A DNA stretch of 64,000 nucleotides, taken from assembly GCA_021292105.1 (NCBI GenBank), contig CM037861.1, positions 72,462,777-72,526,776 of the forward strand, given 5' to 3'. Source of the stretch: Anadara kagoshimensis (taxonomy: Eukaryota; Mollusca; Bivalvia; Arcoida; Arcidae). Below the pieces are notes generated by a model. The model searched no databases, was not told where the DNA came from, and was given only the letters and a program-made list of their open reading frames with translations. The first letter of the stretch is position 1. Each line of letters starts with the position of its first letter. The position numbers and the translations under genes are program-made. Of the stretch, positions 41,801-56,800 are shown piece after piece.

Positions 41801-44800
41801 TATAAGTAATGGTTATATATATAACAGTTCTAGGTTAATGCAGATCATGGATTTATATAAGTAATGTTAATATATAACAGTTCTAGGTTAATGTAGATCA
41901 TGGATTTATATAAGTTAGGGTTATATATAAACAGTTCTACTTTAATGTAGATCATGGATTGATATAAGTTAGGGTTATATATATAACAGTTTACTAGGTT
42001 AATGTAGATCATGGATTTTATAAGTAATGGTTATATATATAACAGTTCTAGGTTAATGCAGATCATGGATTTATATAAGTAATGGTTATATATATAACAG
42101 TTCTAGGTTAATGTAGATCATGGATTTATATAAGTTCGGGTATATATATAACAGTTTCTAGGTTTATGCAGATCATGGGTTTATATAAGTAGGGTTTATA
42201 TATAACAGTTCTAGGTTAATGTAGATCATGGGTTATATAAGTTAGGGTATATATATAACAGTTCTAGGTTAATGCAGATCATGGGTTTATATAAGTTAGG
42301 GTTATATATATAACAGTTCTAGGTTAATGCAGATCATGGGTTTATATAAGTTAGGTTATATATATAACAGTTCTAGGTTAATGTAGATCATGGGTTTATA
42401 TAAGTTAGGGTTATATATATAACAGTTCTAGGTTATGCAGATCATGGGTTTATATAAGTTAGGGTATATATATATAACAGTTCTAGGTTAATGTAGATCA
42501 TGGGATTTATATAAGTTAGGGTTATATATAACAGTTCTAGGTTAATGTAGATCATGGATTTATAAAAGTTAGGTTATATATATAACAGTTCTAGTTAATG
42601 CAGATCATGGGTTATATAAGTTAGGTTATATATATACAGTCTAGGTTAATGTAGATCATGGGTTTATATAAGTTAGGGTTATATATATAACAGTTCTAGG
42701 TTAATGTAGATCATGGGTTTATATAAGTTAGGTTATATATATAACAGTTCTAGGTTAATGTAGATCATGGGTTATATAAAGTTAGGGTTATATTATATAA
42801 CAGTTCTAGGTTAATGCAGATCAGGATTTATATAAGTTAGGGTTAATATATTACAGTTCTAGGTTAATGCAGATCATGGTTTATATAAGTTAGGGTTATA
42901 TATATAACAGTTCTAGGTTAATGTAGATCATGGATTTATAAAAGTTAGGGTTATATATATAACAGTTCTAGGTTAATGCAGATCATGGGTTTATATAAGT
43001 TAGGGTTATATATATAACAGTTCTAGGTAATGTAGATCATGGGTTTATATAAGTTAGGGTTATATATATAACAGTTCTAGGTTAATGCAGATCATGGGTT
43101 TATAAAAGTTAGGGTTATATATATAACAGTTCTAGGTTAATGTAGATCATGGTTTATATATGTTAGGGTTATATATAAACAGTTCTAGGTTAATGCAGAT
43201 CATGGTTTGATAAGTTAGGGTATATATATATAACAGTTCTAGGTTAATGTAGATCATGGATTTATATAAGTTAGGTTATATATATATAACAGTTCTAGGT
43301 TAATGTAGATCATGGGTTTATATAAGTTAGGTTATATATATAACAGTTCTAGGTTAATGCAGATCATGGGTTTATATAAGTTAGGGTTATATATAACAGT
43401 TCTAGGTTAATGTAGATCATCGGATTTATATAAGTTAGGTTATATATATAACAATCTAGGTTAATGCAGATCATGGATTTATATAAGTTAGGGTTATATA
43501 TATAACAGTTCTAGGTTAAGCGATCATGGGTTTATATAAGTAATGGTTTATATATAACAGTTCTAGGTTAATGCAGATCATGGGTTTATATAAGTTAGGG
43601 TTATATATATAACAGTTCTAGGTTAATGCAGATCATGGATTTATATAAGTTAGGGTTATATATATAACAATTCTAGGTTAATGCAGATCATGGATTTATA
43701 TAAGTTAGGGTTATATATATAACAGTTCTAGGTTAATGCAGATCATGGGTTTATACAAGTAAGGGTTATATATGTATATACAACAGCTTTACTAAGAGTT
43801 CTAGGTTTATTTAGATTATGGGTTTATACAAGTTAGGGTTATATATATGCCATACTTCCTCTCTGTCCTTCACTGATAGTCTCTCTGTAAATTTGTTGTT
43901 GAAATATTGGTGGGTTATCATTGACTTCCTGTAATAGATCAGGTAAATATTAACATGAGTATCATTACAAAAAATAACAAAAAAAAAGATTAGTTATGAA
44001 TTACCGGTAAATTAATAACAAAAATCATATGTTTGGAGAACCAGTTTCTTGATTGTAAAATTTCTGCATCTCTGACACAATTTCAAGATGTGGGATTACA
44101 AAATATACAAGCAGCATGTTGTCTAGAGAGATTGACACCTAATAAATATTTATCTAGTTATTATAAAAACTGAAAGTAACATTACAACAGGGTTTTCACA
44201 TCTCCATTACTGGTCAGACACTTTCTTGTTTCTCTGGTAACATTATGCTTATTGTCTCTAGCCATGGGATCATAAATGTTTGTTATTATTTCCATGTTAA
44301 CATTATACTTGCTGTCTGTTGCCATGGGAACTTAAATATTGTGTAATACTCACTAGAACTTTGATTGTTATTTCCGTGGTAACATTATACTTGTTGTCTG
44401 TAGCCATGGCAGTGAACCTAAAACTGTAATAATATAAAAATTGTTAAAACTCAAATGCATACATGCAATATTTTTATGGGAGCAAACTGTGAGATTGGTG
44501 GCAATTTTAAGGGAGTTTTAAAAAAATAAGGGAGGTTTTACGTAAACCTGTAATCAGGGCTCAAATTAGATTTTGAAGGGAGAAGTGACTTCTCCCTCAG
44601 CCAAGATTAGGGAGAAATATTTTCAAAACAGGGAGAAGTTTTTCTGCTGCGATATTTAATATGCGACGATGTGTGTTCCAAGCTGTTTGACTTTATAAAT
44701 GGGAGCATCACTATTTATGACTTGCATCTTAAATAAATGTAATATTATTTAATCCAAATAAACCTAGATTTAAAATTCTTATTATTTTCCTTATTCCTTT

Positions 44801-47800
44801 TTTTTTTTTTTTTTTTTTTTTAATTTTTCATTTTATTTATTTATTTATTTTGTAATGATGTACAAGCTGAGTGCATATTGTACTTGCACATTGATCATAT
44901 AAAAATGTCCTACTGTTTAATTCATGTCCGGCAGAGCACATGTTTTTCAAGCTTTTAGATTTGAAAATCAATAAATTTTCTATCATGTCATATACTGTTG
45001 TGAAGTATGCATTTTGTTGTAATAAATGAGCACCAAGGTACATACCATCTCATTCAGAAAATAAAACGCAAAACTTTTTAAAATCCTTGCGGGGAATTTG
45101 TTATTGTTTACTTTTGGAACAGACGAACGGAAGTTGCAATCATCCGGGAAATTTCAAGTTTATCCTGGATTTGCCTATTCCTCGTGGGTACGATCGCATA
45201 ACAAGGGGAAACAACTCCTACAATTTCGTTGTTTACAGCTACTGTTTTTCTTTGGGTAGTCTCCCTTTAGTCAGACGATCTTACCGGTGTGAAAAAATGG
45301 AACCGTCGTACATGCGCAGTTCAATTCTTCTGAGCCATATGTTTTATACTTCCTGTCGTCTGTATGGCTCCAATGCATAGTGTAGATCCCCGCAAGGATT
45401 TAAAAAAGTTTTGCGTTTTATTTTCTGAATGAGATGGTATGTACCTTGGTGCTCATTTATTACGACAAAATGCATACTTCACAACGGTATATGACATGAT
45501 AGAAAATTTATTTATTTTCAAATCTAAAAGCTTGAAAAACATGTGCTCTGCCGGACATGAATTATACAGTAATAATATTACATTTTCACATCACTAATTG
45601 TCTTAAGATTACAATGTAAATGTGAAGTACATGTACAATTTGTTTTAAAAATTAAAGTTAAAAATACAATAATTATAAACATAAAAAATACAAAAATAAA
45701 TGAAAAATAAATAATAAATCTTGCACTTTTATTTACTGATTGAGTTACCTCCCCTGTTTTTAAAAAACACATGGCATGGCTACTTTCTGACTCCAAATTT
45801 CTAGAGATGATTTTACTCATTTTCAATCATTCAATCGGAAAATGCTTTTATTTATGGATTCCTTTGTGAGGAGGCAACATTCTGAGAAGGTCTGTTTTTT
45901 TATTAAATTTTCATACAAAAAACGATCTACTATTTTGTTCAATTCACCCCCCCCCCCCCCCCCCCCCCGTTTCCATTCTGATAGAGACGTTTTTATTGCA
46001 AATATTAGAGGTTCTTCATCGAGATGGCATTCAATTACATCAATTAGCAGGTTGATGAATCCATGACATGCATGGATGATCTCAAGTTAATCTAGTTATC
46101 GGATTAAAACACCTGTAGATATCGGGAGTTACCTGTGTTTACCTTTGTATGCATGTCATATACAGACAGAGGCGCCGCGCCTCAGAGAATACATAAACTT
46201 GTCAAAACTTAGTTTGCCGATTAGGTGATTATCTACGTAACATTGCACATGACTTTGGACACTTCAAACCATGTTTATTCAGTAATTATCCCAAATGATT
46301 GGCGTAGCTTGTTTGGAAAAAAAATTAAAGGGAAGAATAGCAATTTTCCGTGAGAAATCGATCTAACGCCGGGAGTTTCAAAAATAAACAAAAATCCGTG
46401 AGGTTTTGTCTCACGGCGTGAGATATGGCATGTATGCAAATGGTTTAGAAGGACAAATTTAATAAAATTTTCCATACAAATATAGTTTTCTTTGTCCAAT
46501 CAGTTTCAAGGAAAAAGACATTCAAAGAATTGGTTAAATTTAGTATTTAATTTGCATATTTCACTAATAACAAGTAAATGAAAATGTTTCAATAAAATGT
46601 TTAAAATTTGTAAAGTGGCTAGACATGTACTTTTTACATATCACATCTTGACTAAACTAATCCATGAACATTTAATACTAGTTTATCCTAGTAACAGTGG
46701 CTATCCTCAATGGCTGATCTAACCAACAAATACATACTTTATATACCATTTTAGTATAGTCAACAACAACAGAAGATTGATACTTACAATCCAGATTTTC
46801 CTGGAGTAAAGTCGTACTTCATTGGTACTTTAGCTGTCACCACACCTGTTGTAGAATCAATCTGCCAGTAATCAGTACCAGATACTAAACTATATGATAC
46901 AGGACCCCCAACTTCATCAGCATCAGTAGCAGATACTGTGACTGGAGGATTAGGTGAGGTTCTTGTCTCCATGATAAAACTGGTCAAGTTCAGTCCATCT
47001 GGGAATCTTGGTACATTGTCATTTACATCTAATACATGAATAATGAGAATCTCATAAGCTGATCTGTAACCTGCATGTCCTGCATTATCAACAGCCGTAA
47101 CACCAAGCTCATATTTCCGGTTTTTATCCTCAAAATCAATGCATGGTTTGACACCTGGTGTAGCACAATCAGCAACTGTCACATGACCTGTCTTAGGGTT
47201 GATGTTAAATCTGTAATACAACCAGAATTATTTACAATAAAAATTAAATAAATAAAACAAATAAATCTTTACAGTATTATGTATTTACAGTATATTAAAC
47301 CTTTGATTTATCACTACCTTTTGTTATTCAGATTTCGGTGTATATTAAACCTTTGATTTATCACTACTGTTTGTTATTCAGATTTTGGTGTATATTAAAC
47401 CTTTGATTTATCACTACTGTTTGTTATTCAGATTTTGGTGTATATTAAACCTTTGATTTATCACTACTGTTTGTTATTCAGATTTTGGTGTATATTAAAC
47501 CTTTGATTTATCACTACTGTTTGTTATTTAGATTTTGGTGTATATTAAACCTTTGATTTATCACTACTGTTTGTTATTTAGATTTTGGTGTATATTAAAC
47601 CTTTGATTTATCACTACTGTTTGTTATTCAGATTTTGGTGTATATTAAACCTTTGATTTATCACTACCTTTTGTTATTCAGATTTCGGTGTATATTAAAC
47701 CTTTGATTTATCACTACTGTTTGTTATTCAGATTTTGGTGTATATTAAACCTTTGATTTATCACTACTGTTTGTTATTCAGATTTTGGTGTATACTAAAC

Positions 47801-50800
47801 CTTTGATTTATCACTACTGTTTGTTATTTAGATTTTGGTGTATATTAAACCTTTGATTTATCACTACTGTTTGTTATTCAGGTTTTGGTGTATATTAAAC
47901 CTTTGATTTATCACTACCTTTTGTTATTCAGATTTTGGTGTATATTAAACCTTTGATTTATCACTACTGTTTGTTATTCAGATTTTGGTGTATATTAAGC
48001 CTTTGATTTATCACTACTGTTTGTTATTCAGATTTTGGTGTATATTAAACCTTTGATTTATCACTACTGTTTGTTATTCAGATTTTGGTGTATATTAAAC
48101 CTTTGATTTATCACTACTGTTTGTTATTCAGATTTTGGTGTATATTAAACCTTTGATTTATCACTACTGTTTGTTATTTAGATTTTGGTGTATATTAAAC
48201 CTTTGATTTATCACTACTGTTTGTTATTCAGATTTTGGTGTACATACTAAACCTTTGATTTATCACTACTGTTTGTTATTCAGATTTTGGTGTACATACT
48301 AAACCTTTGATTTATCACTACTGTTTGTTATTCAGATTTTGGTGTATATTAAACCTTTGATTTATCACTACTGTTTGTTATTCAGATTTTGGTGTATATT
48401 AACCTTTGATTTATCACTACTGTTTGTTATTCAGATTTTGGTGTATATTAAACCTTTGATTTATCACTACTGTTTGTTATTCAGATTTTGGTGTATATTA
48501 AACCTTTGATTTATCACTACTGTTTGTTATTTAGATTTTGGTGTATATTAAACCTTTGATTTATCACTACTGTTTGTTATTCAGATTTTGGTGTACATAC
48601 TAAACCTTTGATTTATCACTACTGTTTGTTATTCAGATTTTGGTGTACATACTAAACCTTTGATTTATCACTACTGTTTGTTATTTAGATTTTGGTGTAT
48701 ATTAAACCTTTGATTTATCACTACTGTTTGTTATTCAGAGATTTATCACTACTGTTTGTTATTCAGATTTTGGTGTATATTAAACCTTTGATTTATCACT
48801 ACTGTTTGTTATTCAGGTTTTGGTGTATATTAAACCTTTGATTTATCACTACCTTTTGTTATTCAGATTTTGGTGTATATTAAACCTTTGATTTATCACT
48901 ACTGTTTGTTATTCAGATTTTGGTGTATATTAAACCTTTGATTTATCACTACTGTTTGTTATTCAGATTTTGGTGTATACTAAACCTTTGATTTATCACT
49001 ACTGTTTGTTATTCAGGTTTTGGTGTATATTAAACCTTTGATTTATCACTACTGTTTGTTATTCAGGTTTTGGTGTATATTAAACCTTTGATTTATCACT
49101 ACTGTTTGTTATTCAGATTTTGGTGTATATTAAGCCTTTGATTTATCACTACTGTTTGTTATTCAGATTTTGGTGTATATTAAACCTTTGATTTATCACT
49201 ACTGTTTGTTATTCAGATTTTGGTGTATATTAAACCTTTGATTTATCACTACTGTTTGTTATTCAGGTTTTGGTGTATATTAAACCTTTGATTTATCACT
49301 ACCTTTTGTTATTCAGATTTTGGTGTATATTAAACCTTTGATTTATCACTACTGTTTGTTATTCAGATTTTGGTGTATATTAAACCTTTGATTTATCACT
49401 ACTGTTTGTTATTCAGATTTTGGTGTATATTAAACCTTTGATTTATCACTACTGTTTGTTATTCAGATTTTGGTGTATATTAAACCTTTGATTTATCACT
49501 ACTGTTTGTTATTCAGATTTTGGTGTATATTAAACCTTTGATTTATCACTACTGTTTGTTATTCAGATTTTGGTGTATACTAAACCTTTGATTTATCACT
49601 ACTGTTTGTTATTCAGATTTTGGTGTATATTAAACCTTTGATTTATCACTACTGTTTGTTATTCAGATTTTGGTGTATACTAAACCTTTGATTTATCACT
49701 ACTGTTTGTTATTCAGATTTTGGTGTATATTAAACCTTTGATTTATCACTACTGTTTGTTATTCAGATTTTGGTGTATATTAAACCTTTGATTTATCACT
49801 ACTGTTTGTTATTCAGATTTTGGTGTATACTAAACCTTTGATTTATCACTACTGTTTGTTATTCAGATTTTGGTGTATATTAAACCTTTGATTTATCACT
49901 ACTGTTTGTTATTCAGATTTTGGTGTATACTAAACCTTTGATTTATCACTACTGTTTGTTATTCAGATTTTGGTGTATATTAAACCTTTGATTTATCACT
50001 ACTGTTTGTTATTCAGATTTTGGTGTATACTAAACCTTTGATTTATCACTACTGTTTTTATTCAGATTTTGGTGTATACTAAACCTTTGATTTATCACTA
50101 CTGTTTGTTATTCAGATTTTGGTGTATACTAAACCTTTGATTTATCACTACTGTTTGTTATTCAGATTTTGGTGTATACTAAACCTTTGATTTATCACTA
50201 CTGTTTGTTATTCAGATTTTGGTGTATATTAAACCTTTGATTTATCACTACTGTTTGTTATTCAGATTTTGGTGTATACTAAACCTTTGATTTATCACTA
50301 CTGTTTGTTATTCAGATTTTGGTGTATATTAAACCTTTGATTTATCACTACTGTTTGTTATTCAGATTTTGGTGTATACTAAACCTTTGATTTATCACTA
50401 CTGTTTGTTATTCAGATTTTGGTGTATACTAAACCTTTGATTTATCACTACTGTTTGTTATTCAGATTTTGGTGTATACTAAACCTTTGATTGATCACTA
50501 CTGTTTGTTATTCAGATTTTGGTGTATATTAAACCTTTGATTTATCACTACTGTTTGTTATTCAGATTTTGGTGTATATTAAACCTTTGATTTATCCCTG
50601 CTGTTTGTTATTCAGATTTTGGTGTATATTAAACCTTTGATTTATCACTACCTTTTGTTATTCAGATTTCGGTGTATATTAAACCTTTGATTTATCACTA
50701 CTGTTTGTTATTCAGATTTTGGTGTATATTAAACCTTTGATTTATCACTACTGTTTGTTATTCAGATTTTGGTGTATATTAAACCTTTGATTTATCACTA

Positions 50801-53800
50801 CCTTTTGTTATTCAGATTTTGGTGTATATTAAACCTTTGATTTATCACTACTGTTTGTTATTCAGATTTTGGTGTATATTAAACCTTTGATTTATCCCTG
50901 CTGTTTGTTATTCAGATTTTGGTGTATATTAAACCTTTGATTTATCACTACCTTTTGTTATTCAGATTTTGGTGTATATTAAACCTTTGATTTATCACTA
51001 CTGTTTGTTATTCAGATTTTGGTGTATATTAAACCTTTGATTTATCACTACTGTTTGTTATTCAGATTTTGGTGTATACTAAACCTTTGATTTATCACTA
51101 CTGTTTGTTATTCAGATTTTGGTGTATATTAAACCTTTGATTTATCCCTGCTGTTTGTTATTCAGATTTTGGTGTATATTAAACCTTTGATTTATCACTA
51201 CTGTTTGTTATTCAGATTTTGGTGTATATTAAGCCTTTGATTTATCACTACTGTTTGTTATTCAGATTTTGGTGTATATTAAGCCTTTGATTTATCACTA
51301 CTGTTTGTTATTCAGATTTTGGTGTATATTAAACCTTTGATTTATCACTACTGTTTGTTATTCAGATTTTGGTGTATATTAAACCTTTGATTTATCACTA
51401 CTGTTTGTTATTCAGATTTTGGTGTATATTAAACCTTTGATTTATCACTACTGTTTGTTATTCAGATTTTGGTGTATACTAAACCTTTGATTTATCACTA
51501 CTGTTTGTTATTCAGATTTTGGTGTATATTAAACCTTTGATTTATCACTACTGTTTGTTATTCAGATTTTGGTGTATATTAAACCTTTGATTTATCACTA
51601 CTGTTTGTTATTCAGATTTCGGTGTATACTAAACCTTTGATTTATCACTACTGTTTGTTATTCAGATTTTGGTGTATATTAAACCTTTGATTTATCACTA
51701 CTGTTTGTTATTCAGAGATTTATCACTACTGTTTGTTATTCAGATTTTGGTGTATATTAAGCCTTTGATTTATCACTACTGTTTGTTATTCAGATTTTGG
51801 TGTATATTAAACCTTTAATTTATCACTACCTTTTGTTATTCAGATTTCGGTGTATACTAAACCTTTGATTTATCACTACTGTTTGTTATTCAGATTTTGG
51901 TGTATACTAAACCTTTGATTTATCACTACTGTTTGTTATTCAGATTTTAGTGTATATTAAACCTTTGATTTATCACTACTGTTTGTTATTCAGATTTTGG
52001 TGTATACTAAACCTTTGATTTATCACTACTGTTTGTTATTCAGATTTCGGTGTACATGTATATTAAACCTTTGATTTATCACTACTGTTTGTTATTCAGA
52101 TTTTGGTGTATATTAAACCTTTGATTTATCACTACTGTTTGTTATTCAGATTTTGGTGTATATTAAACCTTTGATTTATCACTACTGTTTGTTATTCAGA
52201 TTTTGGTGTATATTAAACCTTTGATTTATCACTACTGTTTGTTATTCAGATTTTGGTGTATACTAAACCTTTGATTTATCACTACTGTTTGTTATTCAGA
52301 TTTTGGTGTATATTAAACCTTTGATTTATCACTACTGTTTGTTATTCAGATTTTGGTGTATACTAAACCTTTGATTTATCACTACTGTTTGTTATTCAGA
52401 TTTTGGTGTATACTAAACCTTTGATTTATCACTACTGTTTGTTATTCAGATTTTGGTGTATACTAAACCTTTGATTTATCACTACTGTTTGTTATTCAGA
52501 TTTTGGTGTATATTAAGCCTTTGATTTATCACTACTGTTTGTTATTCAGATTTTGGTGTATATTAAACCTTTGATTTATCACTACTGTTTGTTATTCAGA
52601 GATTTATCACTACTGTTTGTTATTCAGATTTTGGTGTATACTTAACCTTTGATTTATCACTACTGTTTGTTATTCAGATTTTAGTGTATATTAAACCTTT
52701 GATTTATCACTACTGTTTGTTATTCAGATTTTAGTGTATATTAAACCTTTGATTTATCACTACTGTTTGTTATTCAGATTTTGGTGTATATTAAACCTTT
52801 GATTTATCACTACTGTTTGTTATTCAGAGATTTATCACTACTGTTTGTTATTCAGATTTTGGTGTATATTAAGCCTTTGATTTATCACTACTGTTTGTTA
52901 TTCAGATTTTGGTGTACATAAACCTTTGATTTATCACTACTGTTTGTTATTCAGATTTTGGTGTATATTAAGCCTTTGATTTATCACTACTGTTTGTTAT
53001 TCAGATTTTGGTGTACATAAACCTTTGATTTATCACTACTGTTTGTTATTCAGATTTGGTTTATCACTACTGTTTGTTATTCAGATTTTGGTGTATACTA
53101 AACCTTTGATTTATCACTACTGTTTGTTATTTTGGTGTATATTAAACCTTTGATTTATCACTACTGTTTGTTATTCAGATTTTGGTGTACATAAACCTTT
53201 GATTTATCACTACTGTTTGTTATTCAGATTTTGGTGTATATTAAACCTTTGATTTATCCCTGCTGTTTGTTATTCAGAGATTTATCACTACTGTTTGTTA
53301 TTCAGATTTTGGTGTACATAAACCTTTGATTTATCACTACTGTTTGTTATTCAGATTTTGGTGTATATTAAACCTTTGATTTATCACTACTGTTTGTTAT
53401 TTAGATTTTGGTGTATATTAAACCTTTGATTTATCACTACTGTTTGTTATTCAGAGATTTATCACTACTGTTTGTTATTCAGATTTTGGTGTACATAAAC
53501 CTTTGATTTATCACTACTGTTTGTTATTCAGATTTTGGTGTATATTAAACCTTTGATTTATCACTACTGTTTGTTATTTAGATTTTGGTGTATATTAAAC
53601 CTTTGATTTATCACTACTGTTTGTTATTCAGATTTTGGTGTATATTAAACCTTTGATTTATCACTACTGTTTGTTATTCAGATTTTAGTGTATATTAAAC
53701 CTTTGATTTATCACTACTGTTTGTTATTCAGATTTTGGTGTATATTAAACCTTTGATTTATCACTACTGTTTGTTATTCAGAGATTTATCACTACTGTTT

Positions 53801-56800
53801 GTTATTCAGATTTTGGTGTATATTAAACCTTTGATTTATCACTACTGTTTGTTATTCAGAGATTTATCACTACTGTTTGTTATTCAGATTTTGGTGTACA
53901 TAAACCTTTGATTTATCACTACTGTTTGTTATTCAGATTTTGGTGTATATTAAACCTTTGATTTATCCCTGCTGTTTGTTATTCAGATTTATCACTACTG
54001 TTTGTTATTCAGATTTTGGTGTACATAAACCTTTGATTTATCACTACTGTTTGTTATTCAGATTTTGGTGTATATTAAACCTTTGATTTATCACTACTGT
54101 TTGTTATTTAGATTTTGGTGTATATTAAACCTTTGATTTATCACTACTGTTTGTTATTCAGAGATTTATCACTACTGTTTGTTATTCAGATTTTGGTGTA
54201 TATTAAACCTTTGATTTATCACTACTGTTTGTTATTCAGATTTTGGTGTATATTAAACCTTTGATTTATCACTACTGTTTGTTATTTAGATTTTGGTGTA
54301 TATTAAACCTTTGATTTATCACTACTGTTTGTTATTCAGATTTTGGTGTATATTAAACCTTTGATTTATCACTACTGTTTGTTATTCAGATTTTAGTGTA
54401 TATTAAACCTTTGATTTATCACTACTGTTTGTTATTCAGATTTTGGTGTATATTAAACCTTTGATTTATCACTACTGTTTGTTATTCAGAGATTTATCAC
54501 TACTGTTTGTTATTCAGATTTTTGGTGTATATTAAGCCTTTGATTTATCACTACTGTTTGTTATTCAGATTTTGGTGTATATTAAGCCTTTGATTTATCA
54601 CTACTGTTTGTTATTCAGATTTTGGTGTACATAAACCTTTGATTTATCACTACTGTTTGTTATTCAGATTTGGTTTATCACTACTGTTTGTTATTCAGAT
54701 TTTGGTGTATACTAAACCTTTGATTTATCACTACTGTTTGTTATTTTGGTGTATATTAAACCTTTGATTTATCACTACTGTTTGTTATTTTGGTGTATAT
54801 TAAACCTTTGATTTATCACTACTGTTTGTTATTCAGATTTTGGTGTACATAAACCTTTGATTTATCACTACTGTTTGTTATTCAGATTTGGTTTATCACT
54901 ACTGTTTGTTATTCAGATTTTGGTGTATATTAACCTTTGATTTATCACTACTGTTTGTTATTCAGATTTTGGTGTACTAAACCTTTGATTTATCACTACT
55001 GTTTGTTATTCAGATTTTGGTGTATATTAAACCTTTGATTTATCACTACTGTTTGTTATTCAGATTTTGGTTTACATAAACCTTTGATTTATCACTACTG
55101 TTTGTTATTCAGATTTGGTTTATCACTACTGTTTGTTATTCAGATTTTGGTGTATACTAAACCTTTGATTTATCACTACTGTTTGTTATTTTGGTGTATA
55201 TTAAACCTTTGATTTATCACTACTGTTTGTTATTCAGATTTTGGTGTACATAAACCTTTGATTTATCACTACTGTTTGTTATTCAGATTTTGGTGTATAT
55301 AAACCTTTGATTTATCCCTGCTGTTTGTTATTCAGAGATTTATCACTACTGTTTGTTATTCAGATTTTGGTGTACATAAACCTTTGATTTATCACTACTG
55401 TTTGTTATTCAGATTTTGGTGTATATTAAACCTTTGATTTATCACTACTGTTTGTTATTTAGATTTTGGTGTATATTAAACCTTTGATTTATCACTACTG
55501 TTTGTTATTCAGAGATTTATCACTACTGTTTGTTATTCAGATTTTGGTGTACATAAACCTTTGATTTATCACTACTGTTTGTTATTCAGATTTTGGTGTA
55601 TATTAAACCTTTGATTTATCACTACTGTTTGTTATTTAGATTTTGGTATATTAAACCTTTGATTTATCACTACTGTTTGTTATTCAGATTTTGGTGTATA
55701 TTAAACCTTTGATTTATCACTACTGTTTGTTATTCAGATTTGGTTTATCACTACTGTTTGTTATTCAGATTTGGTTTATCACTACCGTTTGTTATTTTGG
55801 TGTATATTAAACCTTTGATTTATCACTACTGTTTGTTATTCAGATTTTGGTGTATATTAAACCTTTGATTTATCACTACTGTTTGTTATTTAGATTTTGG
55901 TGTATATTAAACCTTTGATTTATCACTACTGTTTGTTATTCAGATTTTGGTGTATATTAAACCTTTGATTTATCACTACTGTTTGTTATTCAGATTTTGG
56001 TGTATATTAAGCCTTTGATTTATCACTACTGTTTGTTATTCAGATTTTGGTGTATATTAAACCTTTGATTTATCACTACTGTTTGTTATTTTGGTGTATA
56101 CTAAACCTTTGATTTATCACTACTGTTTGTTATTCAGATTTTGGTGTATATTAAGCCTTTGATTTATCACTACTGTTTGTTATTCAGATTTTGGTGTATA
56201 TTAAGCCTTTGATTTATCACTACTGTTTGTTATTCAGATTTTGGTGTATATTAAACCTTTGATTTATCACTACTGTTTGTTATTCAGATTTTGGTGTATA
56301 TTAAGCCTTTGATTTATCACTACTGTTTGTTATTCAGATTTTGGTGTATATTAAACCTTTGATTTATCACTACTGTTTGTTTTCAGATTTTGGTGTATAT
56401 TAAGCCTTTGATTTATCACTACTGTTTGTTATTCAGATTTTGGTGTATATTAAGCCTTTGATTTATCACTACTGTTTGTTATTCAGATTTTGGTGTATAT
56501 TAAACCTTTGATTTATCACTACTGTTTGTTATTCAGATTTTGGTGTATATTAAGCCTTTGATTTATCACTACTGTTTGTTATTCAGATTTTGGTGTATAT
56601 TAAGCCTTTGATTTATCACTACTGTTTGTTATTCAGATTTTGGTGTATATTAAACCTTTGATTTATCACTACTGTTTGTTATTCAGATTTTGGTGTATAT
56701 TAAGCCTTTGATTTATCACTACTGTTTGTTATTCAGATTTTGGTGTATATTAAGCCTTTGATTTATCACTACTGTTTGTTATTCAGATTTTGGTGTATAT

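Noticed and set aside
44555-44640. Left end of another hAT-like element (CAGGGCTCAAATTAGATTTT)
   Set aside because: No matching right terminus or target-site duplication could be found in the intron.
45087-45380. 97-codon plus-strand frame in the centre of the foldback element
   Set aside because: No recognisable motif, mixed composition, and confined to the repeat element.
45842-46066. Plus-strand frame with a proline run
   Set aside because: The prolines come from a C22 homopolymer; there is no family resemblance.
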